Assembly: GCF_004342905.1 (NCBI RefSeq)
Contig: NZ_SMAN01000013.1
Span: forward strand, 1-64,000
Direction: 5' to 3'
Length of the DNA: 64,000 bases
Source: Melghiribacillus thermohalophilus
GTDB taxonomy: Bacteria; Bacillota; Bacilli; Bacillales; Alkalibacillaceae
Part shown: in pieces, positions 43,316 to 50,505 of the stretch
Position numbering within the stretch: position 1 is the stretch's first letter
How the letters are laid out: each line of letters starts with the position of its first letter
Notes under the pieces: model-generated
What the model was told of the DNA's origin: nothing
Seen by the model: only the letters and a program-made list of their open reading frames with translations
Database searches by the model: none
Program-made: the position numbers and the translations under genes

Positions 43316-44425
43316 TCACTGATGCATCGTTAACATTTCAACTAATACCAGTAATGTAATCTGAACGATCTGATCCTGAGAAAGCGGTGAATCATATCCA
43401 ATTTCCTCAATTGTTTCAGTTATAACCTTTTTGATTATTTCCAGGTCTTCGTCATCTATCTCACCAGCATTTTCTTCTTCTTCTGATTCTTCTTCTCCTG
43501 TTTCTTCTTCAATATCTTCTTGAGCGTCTTTTTTAGCGTCTTCTTTCATTTGATTTTTCAAATCGTTTAAGCGCTCTTCGGATGCAGCAATTTCTTCACG
43601 AAGACTGGCGATTTCGTCACGTAGTTCATCTAACTCAGATACATATATATCATCTTCTAAACGGTCAGCAGCCCAGCGTTCCAGATTATTCACATTTTTT
43701 TCTGCAGCTTGTAATTTATTTTTCTGGGCACCGAATTGGCCATACAAACTGTTCAACCGGTCTTCCATTGCTTCATTATAGTTTTCATTTTCATCATCGT
43801 CTCGTTCGAGTGCTTCATTCTCATCTGTATCTTCTGATTGGCCATCTTCGTCTTCATCATCCGTTTCTGCCACTTTCAATTCCGCTGTTTCGTTGTCCTC
43901 TTCACCAGCATCATCGTCTCCTGCGAGGTCATCAAAATAGTCTTCCATTTGCTCATTGATTTTTTCAAGATGTTTTTCTACATTTTCCAGTTGCTTGTCG
44001 ATGGATTCACTACGTTTTTCAAAAGTTTTTTCGAAGTTTTCCTGCTTTTTTTCCTGTGCTTCCTTTAGCTTCTCTTCTTCTTTTTCTCGTTTATCTTTAC
44101 GTTTTTCCTCTTGTTTTCGTTTTTTCTCTTCCAGTTTCTGCTGTTTTTCTTTTAGCTGTTCTTCAATTTTTTTCTGCTTTTCCCTGATCTTTTCTTCTAT
44201 TTTTTTCTTCTTGTCTTTTTTGTCTTTTCCGCGGTCTTCTTCATCATCTTCTTCTGATTCTTCATTTAATTCTTCGAGTTCGTCTTCCAACTCTTCTAAT
44301 TCTTCCTCTAATTCTTCTAACTCTTCATCCTCGAAATCATCATCAGCCAAAATATAGGATGGTGTTGAAAAAACAATCATGACTGCTGAAAAAATAAAAA
44401 ACCATTTGCTCCAATCGGGTTTCAT
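43316..44425 (-). CDS. secreted, highly charged coiled-coil protein of unknown function
   Basis: 369 aa, no family recognised. An N-terminal signal peptide (basic MKPDWSKW, hydrophobic core FFIFSAVMIVFSTPSYILA) ends near residue 27. Then follow an acidic Glu/Asp heptad region (about 28-65), a Lys/Glu-rich coiled coil (about 65-165), an acidic linker (about 165-220), a second coiled coil (about 220-320) and a C-terminal hydrophobic segment (QDQIVQITLLVLVEMLTMHQ). It has no LPXTG or cysteine anchor. A predicted cyclic-di-GMP riboswitch precedes it, so it is likely a surface, matrix or motility-linked protein under c-di-GMP control. GGAGGAAAA-type site before the ATG. Confidence 0.9.
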   Translation of the reverse strand: MKPDWSKWFFIFSAVMIVFSTPSYILADDDFEDEELEELEEELEELEDELEELNEESEEDDEEDRGKDKKDKKKKIEEKIREKQKKIEEQLKEKQQKLEEKKRKQEEKRKDKREKEEEKLKEAQEKKQENFEKTFEKRSESIDKQLENVEKHLEKINEQMEDYFDDLAGDDDAGEEDNETAELKVAETDDEDEDGQSEDTDENEALERDDDENENYNEAMEDRLNSLYGQFGAQKNKLQAAEKNVNNLERWAADRLEDDIYVSELDELRDEIASLREEIAASEERLNDLKNQMKEDAKKDAQEDIEEETGEEESEEEENAGEIDDEDLEIIKKVITETIEEIGYDSPLSQDQIVQITLLVLVEMLTMHQ

Positions 44426-44449
44426 TACCTTTTCCTCCCTTTTGTACGG

Positions 44450-44535
44450 TAATGGCAGCTGGCTGGCATAGGCAAAAGCCCTTAGCCCCTGTAGCTTTGT
44501 GACACTGGATTTCTCCAGTTGTACCTTTACCCCCT
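44450..44535 (-). promoter_or_regulatory. predicted cyclic-di-GMP-I (GEMM) riboswitch
   Basis: Read on the minus strand the leader has GGTACAA, a stem CTGGA-GAAA-TCCAG capped by a GNRA tetraloop, CACAAAGCTACAGGGGCTAA, a variable stem (AGGGC/GCCT region), then TGCCAGCCAGCTGCC closing against the start. This is the order of the GEMM-I aptamer: tetraloop stem, CNCAAAGC junction, GGNCTAA and the CAGCC-GNTGCC 3' side. It ends about 20 nt before the ribosome-binding site of the coiled-coil gene, with no obvious intrinsic terminator in between, so control may act on translation. Confidence 0.8.
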
Positions 44536-44652
44536 ATTGTATCACAGTCGACAAAATTCGGGTAGAATGATCCGGAAAATCAGGAAAATGGGACCATCTT
44601 TTTGTCCATCCAGGGAATGGGATCAAACACCCTGCTACACATCTACAGAAGC

Positions 44653-45549
44653 TCATTCCGTTTTTCCGAAGCTGCTGATGGTTTGATGAATATACCGTTC
44701 AAGCTTTTCTTTTAAATCCGGGCGTTTTAAAGCAAAATCCAGTGTAGCCTGAATAAAGCCAAATTGATCCCCTACATCATAACGGTCTCCTTTAAACTCA
44801 TAGGCAAGAACTTTTTCGTTTTGATTTAAAATTTGAATGGCATCGGTCAGCTGGATTTCTCCTCCTGCACCGGGAGGAAGTTCTTCAAGAATCTGGAAGA
44901 TCACAGGCGTTAATATGTATCTTCCCATGATCGCATAGCTCGATGGTGCCTGACCTTGATCTGGCTTCTCTACCAGTGTCTCAATGGAAAGAACTCCATC
45001 TTCCGGTTGTTCATCTGACGGCTTGATCACTCCGTATTTTGGAAGCTGTTCTTCTGGAACTGTCTGAACCCCGATTACCGATGTCTGGTACTGTTCAAAA
45101 ATAGTCATTAATTGTTTGATGCAGGGCGGTACCCCTTCTGTTCTGACAATATCATCACCGAGTATAACTGCAAAAGGTTCATCGCCGATAAACTTTCGTG
45201 CACACCAGATGGCATGGCCTAACCCTTTTGGTTCCTTTTGCCTGATATAATGAATGTTGGCCAGTTCGGCTATTTCCTGTACCTCTTTTAATCGGTCAAA
45301 TTTATTCCGTTTCGCCAGCGTTTCTTCGAGTTCGTAGGATTTATCAAAATGATCTTCAATGGCACGTTTCCCACGGCCGCTGACGATTAAAATATCTTCA
45401 ATTCCTGAAGCAACAGCCTCCTCTACAATATATTGAATCGTCGGCTTATCAACAATCGGAAGCATTTCTTTCGGCTGCGCCTTTGTTGCGGGTAAAAACC
45501 TTGTCCCAAGTCCTGCTGCCGGTATAATAGCTTTCTTCACCTGCATCAT
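44653..45549 (-). CDS. galU: UTP-glucose-1-phosphate uridylyltransferase GalU
   Basis: 298 aa. Makes UDP-glucose for glycolipids, teichoic acid glucosylation and polysaccharides. Motifs are [81 protein letters not shown] and [21 protein letters not shown] with [12 protein letters not shown]. The ATG at 45549 follows GGGGGA; the adjacent ATG (45546) is an alternative. Frames extending further upstream lack a site. Confidence 0.96.
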   Translation of the reverse strand: MMQVKKAIIPAAGLGTRFLPATKAQPKEMLPIVDKPTIQYIVEEAVASGIEDILIVSGRGKRAIEDHFDKSYELEETLAKRNKFDRLKEVQEIAELANIHYIRQKEPKGLGHAIWCARKFIGDEPFAVILGDDIVRTEGVPPCIKQLMTIFEQYQTSVIGVQTVPEEQLPKYGVIKPSDEQPEDGVLSIETLVEKPDQGQAPSSYAIMGRYILTPVIFQILEELPPGAGGEIQLTDAIQILNQNEKVLAYEFKGDRYDVGDQFGFIQATLDFALKRPDLKEKLERYIHQTISSFGKTE

Positions 45550-45972
45550 GGAAATCCCCCGCTTTCTATTACGTATTCCAGATATATACTTACATAATAT
45601 TATAAGGGAAAACAGGTATGAATGTTTCAAACAATATGTTCCGGGCATACACACGTGCCTAACGAAAAAGAGGATGATGAACGATTGATAAAGGGGATCA
45701 TTGTATTTTCGGCAGCCGCCATGATTTTGAGAGGAACCGAGGTCATGGGATTTTTTGAAAGTGTCTGGAACTAACGTGTGCTATTTTTTGTCAAGAAGAT
45801 GGCCAATGAGGTTTTCTTAGATGTGATTATCTAATCATGTAAGGTCATTCGCAGAAGAGTTATCGTAAACAACATGGTTGTGCCTCTGATTTTTTTCAAT
45901 GGCAGGATAATGGACTGGATCAGACTCGAATACGTTTTTGCCATCATAAAAGCCTGCCGAATACCGAGAAAA
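45550..45972. other. intergenic region, possible 29-codon reading frame
   Basis: About 420 bp without a convincing gene. A TTG-started frame at 45685-45774 (plus strand) would encode a short hydrophobic peptide ([16 protein letters not shown]...), with AGAGG about 11 nt upstream. It could be a small membrane peptide but the evidence is thin. The galU promoter must lie at the left end. Confidence 0.25.
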
Positions 45973-45991
45973 ATCGACAGGCGTCAGGCAC
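45973..45991. repeat. dispersed repeat core (copy 3, single arm)
   Basis: Read on the minus strand this is AAGTGCCTGACGCCTGTCGATTTTT, close to the core of the element at 16011 and 50393. It abuts the stop codon of the XRE gene and, with the T-run, might help end its transcript. Confidence 0.45.
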
Positions 45992-46408
45992 TTATGTTCG
46001 TTCCATTTCATCAATAATAGTCTGGAACATACGGTGGACCACCTTTTGTTTTTTAAGCGGTAATTTAATCATTTCCAGAAAATATTCCTTCATACGGGGA
46101 TGTTTTACGAGATAATCAAAAATTTCCATCATATCCGGGTCCCACTGTCTCTGATCCGCTGACATGTACATTTTTTGAAATTCCTTCAGTAAATCAGCCC
46201 GGCTTGTATTCATCCCAACCAGATGATCAATGGAAACTTGAAACGTTTTACTCAGTAAAATAAGTGTTTTGACATCGGGAACCGAAGTCCCACTTTCCCA
46301 TTTCGCAACCACTGAGCGGGATATTTGGAGATGTTTCGCCAGATCCTGCTGCGTCCAATTTTGCAATTTGCGAAAATATTTAATGTTCTCTGCCAGTTTT
46401 TGTTCCAT
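45992..46408 (-). CDS. XRE-family transcriptional regulator
   Basis: 138 aa. N-terminal helix-turn-helix (about 6-60: IKYFRKLQNWTQQDLAKHLQISRSVVAKWESGTSVPDVKTLILLSKTFQVSIDHLVG), then a helical C-terminal domain of about 75 aa that probably mediates dimerisation or binds a partner. It is divergent from the gene at 46528; two inverted 15-bp operators between them point to autoregulation. The ATG at 46408 is chosen as the conventional start before EQKLAENIK; an ATG three codons earlier is possible. Confidence 0.88.
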   Translation of the reverse strand: MEQKLAENIKYFRKLQNWTQQDLAKHLQISRSVVAKWESGTSVPDVKTLILLSKTFQVSIDHLVGMNTSRADLLKEFQKMYMSADQRQWDPDMMEIFDYLVKHPRMKEYFLEMIKLPLKKQKVVHRMFQTIIDEMERT

Positions 46409-46480
46409 TAATCTCACAACACTTTCCCTCAGTGTTCGAGACTAATGGTACCATTTTAAAAAAAAATTTATGCAAAATAT

Positions 46481-46524
46481 TTGTTCGTTTTTGGAACTAT
46501 GGTAAAATAGTTCTATAAACGAAC
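46481..46524 (+). promoter_or_regulatory. paired XRE operators overlapping the promoter of the 46528 gene
   Basis: GTTCGTTTTTGGAAC (46483-46497) and GTTCTATAAACGAAC (46510-46524) are the same 15-bp sequence GTTCGTTTWTRGAAC in inverted orientation, 12 bp apart. The promoter TTGTTC, 16 nt, TAAAAT (46481-46508) is covered by both. Binding would shut the rightward promoter. The sites differ from the LexA box CGAAC-N4-GTTCG. Confidence 0.65.
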
Positions 46525-46527
46525 TCG

Positions 46528-46872
46528 GTGGTGATGTATGGAATGTACTGTTGCCTATTATTGTACCATGAAACGATTCATAACGACATTAAATTCAGGA
46601 TGCTCCGGTCCATTCTAGAAAACCTTCAGTATGTTGTTAAAGGACATCGTCCACACGCTGAGATCAGTTATCATACGATTAACCGGAACACCGTCTTTGC
46701 CATGGGGAAAAACATGACAAAAGAATCGATTTTGCAGGCAGGGATCTATTTTGCATCATCCGATATCCTCACTGCCATCGGGTACAGCTCTAACAAAGAG
46801 CGGGCATTACTACAGTCTTTGCATCATCTTTCAAGCATGATAAGGGGACGGGATATTCGGGTGTACATATGA
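46528..46872 (+). CDS. small hypothetical protein under XRE control
   Basis: 114 aa from the GTG at 46528; an ATG at 46534 or 46543 is equally possible. No family recognised. The C-terminal part looks folded: EISYHTINRNTVFAMGKNMTKESILQAGIYFASSDILTAIGYSSNKERALLQSLHHLSSMI. No membrane segment is certain, though the first 13 residues are hydrophobic. It begins right after the paired operators, so it should be repressed by the divergent XRE protein. It overlaps the upstream extension of the next gene. Confidence 0.6.
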   Translation: MVMYGMYCCLLLYHETIHNDIKFRMLRSILENLQYVVKGHRPHAEISYHTINRNTVFAMGKNMTKESILQAGIYFASSDILTAIGYSSNKERALLQSLHHLSSMIRGRDIRVYI

Positions 46873-46949
46873 TCCTTTTAGCAATCAAGATTAAAAAAAC
46901 AGATGATGAACATTTTTTCTATTCTATTTTAAGGATATGGAGTGATGAA

Positions 46950-47207
46950 ATGAGTAAAAAAGAGCACCAGGGAAGGGATCACTCTGGTCTTGTTAACCTC
47001 GTTTGCCCAAATTGTGGATATCATTTTGATATGGAATGGAAATGGATATTCGATATCCAGGAATTAACATATGGATACATAGATTTCCATACGAATGATG
47101 TTTATTTTACGTGCCCTAAATGTGAAAAAACATTTGAAGGGGGTGATGAACAGGAAGCAGGTGAAAGGAAAAATGACGCTGGCAGTATGGTTGATTGGCC
47201 GGGGTAA
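46950..47207 (+). CDS. small zinc-ribbon protein
   Basis: 85 aa with two CxxC knuckles, CPNCGYHFDMEWKW and CPKCEKTFEGG, about 45 residues apart, forming a probable zinc ribbon. An acidic tail follows. GGAG precedes the ATG at 46950. It probably shares the promoter of the preceding gene and has a terminator just beyond it. Function unknown. Confidence 0.65.
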   Translation: MSKKEHQGRDHSGLVNLVCPNCGYHFDMEWKWIFDIQELTYGYIDFHTNDVYFTCPKCEKTFEGGDEQEAGERKNDAGSMVDWPG

Positions 47208-47247
47208 TAGAGATAGAAAAATATAAAAATGGCGGTTTTCGATAAAA

Positions 47248-47281
47248 CAAACAGGTGCATCTATTGCACCTGTTTGTTTAT
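47248..47281 (+). terminator. terminator after the zinc-ribbon gene
   Basis: AAACAAACAGGTGCA / TGCACCTGTTTGTTT perfect stem with a 4-nt loop. It is symmetric enough to work in both directions. Confidence 0.85.
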
Positions 47282-47378
47282 GTAAATTTCAGTCCTGTAT
47301 TTCACTTCCTGATAGTTGGAAGGGAAGAATTTGCCCGAGCTTCGTACACATGAAGGCATCAATTTTATGAAAAAAGGA

Positions 47379-47520
47379 TTATTTGTCCCATTTCACCAAA
47401 GGGATCGTCACCTCCATTACCAGCAACGTAGCATCTTCTTCCAGGCGAGCTATAGCAGCAGCCACATTGGCAGAAGCACTCCTCTTTTGAAAATGGTTGC
47501 CTTCCGCCAGACCAACATCT
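47379..47520 (-). pseudogene. possible gene remnant in a 420-bp gap
   Basis: Within 47282-47707 I see no intact gene. One minus-strand frame, ending at a stop at 47379-47381, reads DVGLAEGNHFQKRSASANVA and onward to LVMEVTIPLVKWDK. It looks protein-like but has no start or ribosome-binding site, and the frame breaks upstream near a run of T residues. The opposing plus-strand frame of about 146 codons has low-complexity composition and no ribosome-binding site. Confidence 0.25.
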
Positions 47521-47707
47521 CTATCGGTACAAAAAAATCAATCAGAAAGTTCCCCTATGCAGGTAACCCTATTCAGCATGTATTCCTTGCCCTTCTATCG
47601 GCATTCATCAAAGAATCTATATGGTTTTCACAGAACCATTCTAAAACAGGATACCTCTCAAATAAAATAAATTCCGGGAACCTGTGTTGCACTCACTTCC
47701 CGGACAC

Positions 47708-48412
47708 TCACATCATGCTCAGCCCCTTATCAAAAACGCTCCCCTGTCCCAATTGAACACCTAATACTTTGGCCATGGCCAGATCTTCTGGTTTTTCAAT
47801 CCCCTCGAGCCCGATGGCAGCTTTGTTCCCAAGGGATTCAACATAGGAATGTACGATTTTTTGCTTCTTTCTTGATCGGGATAACCCCGATGAAAAATAT
47901 GGACTCAAATAAATCCAGTAGGGTTCTAGATCTATCAAACAGCGATATGGGGAACTATCTAATGAAGACACCTGTAAACTGACCAGACTACCCAGATCTT
48001 TTAACTGACGTACTCGGTTTTCCAGGAGATGAATCGTTGAGGACTCATGATGAAGATGAATTTCCAATACGATTTGGTAATTTTGAAAGGCCTGGAGCTT
48101 CAAGAGTTCTTTGATCAACGGCATAAAAGATGTATGGAGTAGTGTTGAAGAGTTCAATTTAATCAGCAGCTTCATTCGATGATGGGGAGGAAAATTCCTG
48201 GTGAAGGCCCTAATAGTGCCCCGAAGTATTTCTAAATCCTGATGAATATCCCTTTCCTGAAGTGAAGCAGTACGTTCCGCCAATCGGGAAAATGGTGTGT
48301 TCACGCGTATAGCGTATCCTATAATTTTCCATATTTTTAAATTATACATCGTCTGACATGAAAATTTGAATGGTTTTTGATCATACAATCGATCAACGGT
48401 TTGAATTGACAT
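47708..48412 (-). CDS. degenerate EAL-domain protein
   Basis: 234 aa. The fold of an EAL phosphodiesterase domain is recognisable mainly at the C-terminus (AAIGLEGIEKPEDLAMAKVLGVQLGQGSVFDK, matching the usual AEGIET...LGxxxxQGYLF) and in MKLLIKLNSSTLLHTSFM and QIVLEIHLHHE. The catalytic signature is missing: EAL is replaced by YAIRV, the DDFG-type metal site by LKDLGSL, and the KID lysine is not evident. It should not hydrolyse c-di-GMP and may bind it or a protein. No GGDEF, PAS or membrane segment is attached. A c-di-GMP riboswitch lies 4 kb away. Confidence 0.75.
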   Translation of the reverse strand: MSIQTVDRLYDQKPFKFSCQTMYNLKIWKIIGYAIRVNTPFSRLAERTASLQERDIHQDLEILRGTIRAFTRNFPPHHRMKLLIKLNSSTLLHTSFMPLIKELLKLQAFQNYQIVLEIHLHHESSTIHLLENRVRQLKDLGSLVSLQVSSLDSSPYRCLIDLEPYWIYLSPYFSSGLSRSRKKQKIVHSYVESLGNKAAIGLEGIEKPEDLAMAKVLGVQLGQGSVFDKGLSMM

Positions 48413-48652
48413 AAGTGTCCATCATCCTTTTCAATTAAAATGACCAGGTTCTACTGCCGTTCTATCCTCTCCTATGGTGAAGGCTTAATTTATTAAAATA
48501 ATATATAACATATACGGACAAAACTGGCTATACATTCGACAAAACTAGAAATTTTTCTATAGTTTTAGACACCGTCAGCTCGACAAACTATGACTTTAAG
48601 ATGGTGAATTTTCGAAGTTCGGACAGAAAGGAAGGAATTGTTATTTCCCTTA
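48413..48652. other. intergenic region upstream of the EAL gene
   Basis: AT-rich; it should hold the promoter of the EAL gene. No further structure I can support. Confidence 0.35.
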
Positions 48653-48971
48653 TCATATTTGAATACCTTCAATAATCAAGTCATCTGCAGGCTTTCTTCC
48701 CGCATTATCCTGTTTCCCGTCATTACAGTTGATCGCAATTCTTTCCGGGGTTATTTTTAAATCGTCACCCTGCCATTCCAGGAGATCGAACATCATCTGG
48801 ATGTACATCTTTAATATGATTGATCAGTTCATCACCTGACTTCTGAAAATCCGCAGGCAGGATCCGTCCGATTACCTGATCACTCCCAATGGTTTTTCCG
48901 TTTGTCTTCAGTAGAATTGACAGGATCGTCCAGGAAAAGGTTCGAAACCGGTCAGCAATATCTATGTTCAT
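48653..48971 (-). pseudogene. hypothetical small gene split by a frameshift
   Basis: A frame starting at the ATG at 48971, with AAGGAGGG 8 nt upstream, encodes 68 aa (NIDIADRFRTFSWTILSIL ... ADFQKSGDELINHIKDVHPDD...) and stops at 48765. An overlapping frame continues to 48653 as DLLEWQGDDLKITPERIAIN ... ADDLIIEGIQI, with protein-like composition right to its end. One base change near 48790-48805 would give one protein of about 105 aa. Alternatively the second part is a separate 51-codon gene starting at 48808. No family recognised. Confidence 0.45.
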
Positions 48972-49012
48972 CCTTTTCTCCCTCCTTATCCAGAACAGAA
49001 AGGATGAACATT

Positions 49013-49843
49013 TTATACCTGAATTCTCAATTTCATCAAATCTTTTTCATACTCCTTATAAAACATTCCCAGCGTTCCTCTGTAATGATCGTGCCATGGT
49101 TTGTTTTTTCCGCAGTAATGGATGAAAACGGTATGCTCACGAATCCATTCCAGGGTGTACTTTTGATTGGGGAGAAACTTCGAGAACTCATAATATCTTG
49201 CGTCAAAATTGTAGTACATTGACGGAACGGATTGAATCCGATCCCAGTAGAGGCCATTTAGTATGTCTTGATCCGGCAAAACAAGTTTCAATTTATTTTG
49301 TTCAATAAATTGAAAGATCTCCCCGGGATAAACAGTCTCCCGCATTCCTTCGAGGTTCATTAAAAGTACTCCTGTATTATAATACCCTTTGGCCTTAGGT
49401 GTCCTGAGGCGCATTTTATTAATCAAACGTGCCATCCGGGAAGAATATTCATGTTCTGCCGCTATGAATAAATGATCATGAAAGGGTGTATTGTAAAATT
49501 TAGAAATGGAATTCATACATACAATATCCGGATCTAAATAAAGAATGCGCTCCAGATGATCCGGCAATAACTGATGAGCTAACAATCGGTAATACATCTC
49601 AGCCGTATAATGACGGAATACCGGCGCTCCGGAAAATGTCTGGGGATCAACTTTAATCGGGAATAAAAAATTTTCGCTTTCGTTGACAAACTGGTGCAGA
49701 TCGGTTAAATCCCGGTCTGGGATGCTGGAGTGCATGAGATAGATGGAAAAAGAATCATCCGGATGGTTTTTAAACAATGAGTGGAGCAGTACGTTTAAAG
49801 GCGGTATATAGTTGGCATCCAGTGTTACAAGAATATTGTACAT
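49013..49843 (-). CDS. family 8 glycosyltransferase
   Basis: 276 aa. GT8 enzymes transfer glucose or galactose from UDP-sugars with retention. The N-terminus NILVTLDANYIPPLNVLLHSLF begins the nucleotide-binding fold; the metal-binding DxD is LYLDPDIVC near residue 105; later KGYYNTGVLLMNL and DQDILNGLYWDRI are typical. C-terminal FIHYCGKNKPWH supplies the usual His/Lys residues. The start at 49843 is preferred (AAGGATG upstream) over an ATG four codons earlier that abuts it. The acceptor is unknown; galU provides UDP-glucose nearby. Confidence 0.93.
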   Translation of the reverse strand: MYNILVTLDANYIPPLNVLLHSLFKNHPDDSFSIYLMHSSIPDRDLTDLHQFVNESENFLFPIKVDPQTFSGAPVFRHYTAEMYYRLLAHQLLPDHLERILYLDPDIVCMNSISKFYNTPFHDHLFIAAEHEYSSRMARLINKMRLRTPKAKGYYNTGVLLMNLEGMRETVYPGEIFQFIEQNKLKLVLPDQDILNGLYWDRIQSVPSMYYNFDARYYEFSKFLPNQKYTLEWIREHTVFIHYCGKNKPWHDHYRGTLGMFYKEYEKDLMKLRIQV

Positions 49844-50221
49844 ATGATACCACATCCTTAAAAAGTCCTTTAAAATTTATTTTACCATGCCTCTATGGTG
49901 CCAGTCACTTGTCGAAAGTCGACAAGAAACGATATACAATTCACGGTTTAATTTTTTCTTTAGGAGCAAACTAATGCTGTAAACGGGATGACAAATCATC
50001 CAGGTAGTGCAAAGTCAGCGGATCAGCTGCCTTACATTGTCCTATCCTTGCTGCTGGCATCGGTATGCTACTCTCATGGCATATATTTTCTTTAACCGAA
50101 CTGTCCCAAAGATGGCGTGACCGAAGAAGAACCGAATCTGTTTTCCAGGATGCTGATATGAGGGCATCACACATTATCTAACTTATCAGCTTTCCAAGAC
50201 CATCAAAAAGGATGTGATAAA
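49844..50221. other. intergenic region
   Basis: About 380 bp. It contains one copy of the dispersed repeat and otherwise no gene I can support. A 36-codon plus-strand frame near 49997 has a hydrophobic end but no ribosome-binding site. Confidence 0.35.
49897..49926. repeat. dispersed repeat core (copy 4)
   Basis: GGTGCCAGTCACTTGTCGAAA, in which CTTGTCGA pairs with the following TCGACAAG to form a small hairpin (49908-49926). Confidence 0.55.
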
Positions 50222-50383
50222 ATGGACAAATACCGTTTCGCACAACTGTCTGAAGATCAAAAGCGGCAAATCAAACAGCTTGAACAGAATATAGGTGTTA
50301 TTTTAATCGCTTATGAGGAACAGGGAAATGAAGATGGGTCCAGACAGTCAGCAGATTACTACCAGAATATTTTTTGTGAATAA
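50222..50383 (+). CDS. small protein, 53 aa
   Basis: ATG at 50222 with AAGGA 9 nt upstream, 53 codons. The product is acidic and helical: DKYRFAQLSEDQKRQIKQLE, then NIGVILIAYEEQGNEDGS and a polar tail ending YYQNIFCE. No named family. A decayed sequence with the same ILIAYE block lies at 36770-36889. It is flanked on both sides by copies of the dispersed repeat. Clean start signals and composition make it a likely real gene. Confidence 0.6.
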   Translation: MDKYRFAQLSEDQKRQIKQLEQNIGVILIAYEEQGNEDGSRQSADYYQNIFCE

Positions 50384-50392
50384 GGCCAGGGT

Positions 50393-50500
50393 TCCTGTCA
50401 CTTGTCGAAAAATCTTTACGAAAACCCCTAATAAATCAATCAATTTCTAATGTAACACTGCTTTATTCTGTCTGTCTGCATTCGACAAGTGACAGGCACT
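50393..50500. repeat. dispersed inverted-repeat element (copy 5, complete)
   Basis: The left arm TCCTGTCACTTGTCGAAAA pairs with the right arm TTCGACAAGTGACAGGCACT across about 70 AT-rich bases. It is the best preserved of the copies in this window. It lies between a 53-codon gene and the 3' end of the GH1 gene and could act as a bidirectional terminator. Confidence 0.7.
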
Positions 50501-50505
50501 GTTTT

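Noticed and set aside
43582-44357. Long Ser/Phe-rich frames opposite the coiled-coil gene
   Set aside because: They are antisense shadows of Glu/Lys-rich codons.
46483-46524. LexA (SOS) boxes
   Set aside because: The spacing GTTC-N7-GAAC differs from the Gram-positive LexA site CGAAC-N4-GTTCG.
47316-47756. 146-codon plus-strand frame
   Set aside because: No ribosome-binding site, irregular composition, and it overlaps the end of the EAL gene on the other strand.
49971-50174. 67-codon minus-strand frame between the GT8 gene and the 53-codon gene
   Set aside because: No ribosome-binding site and no protein-like pattern.
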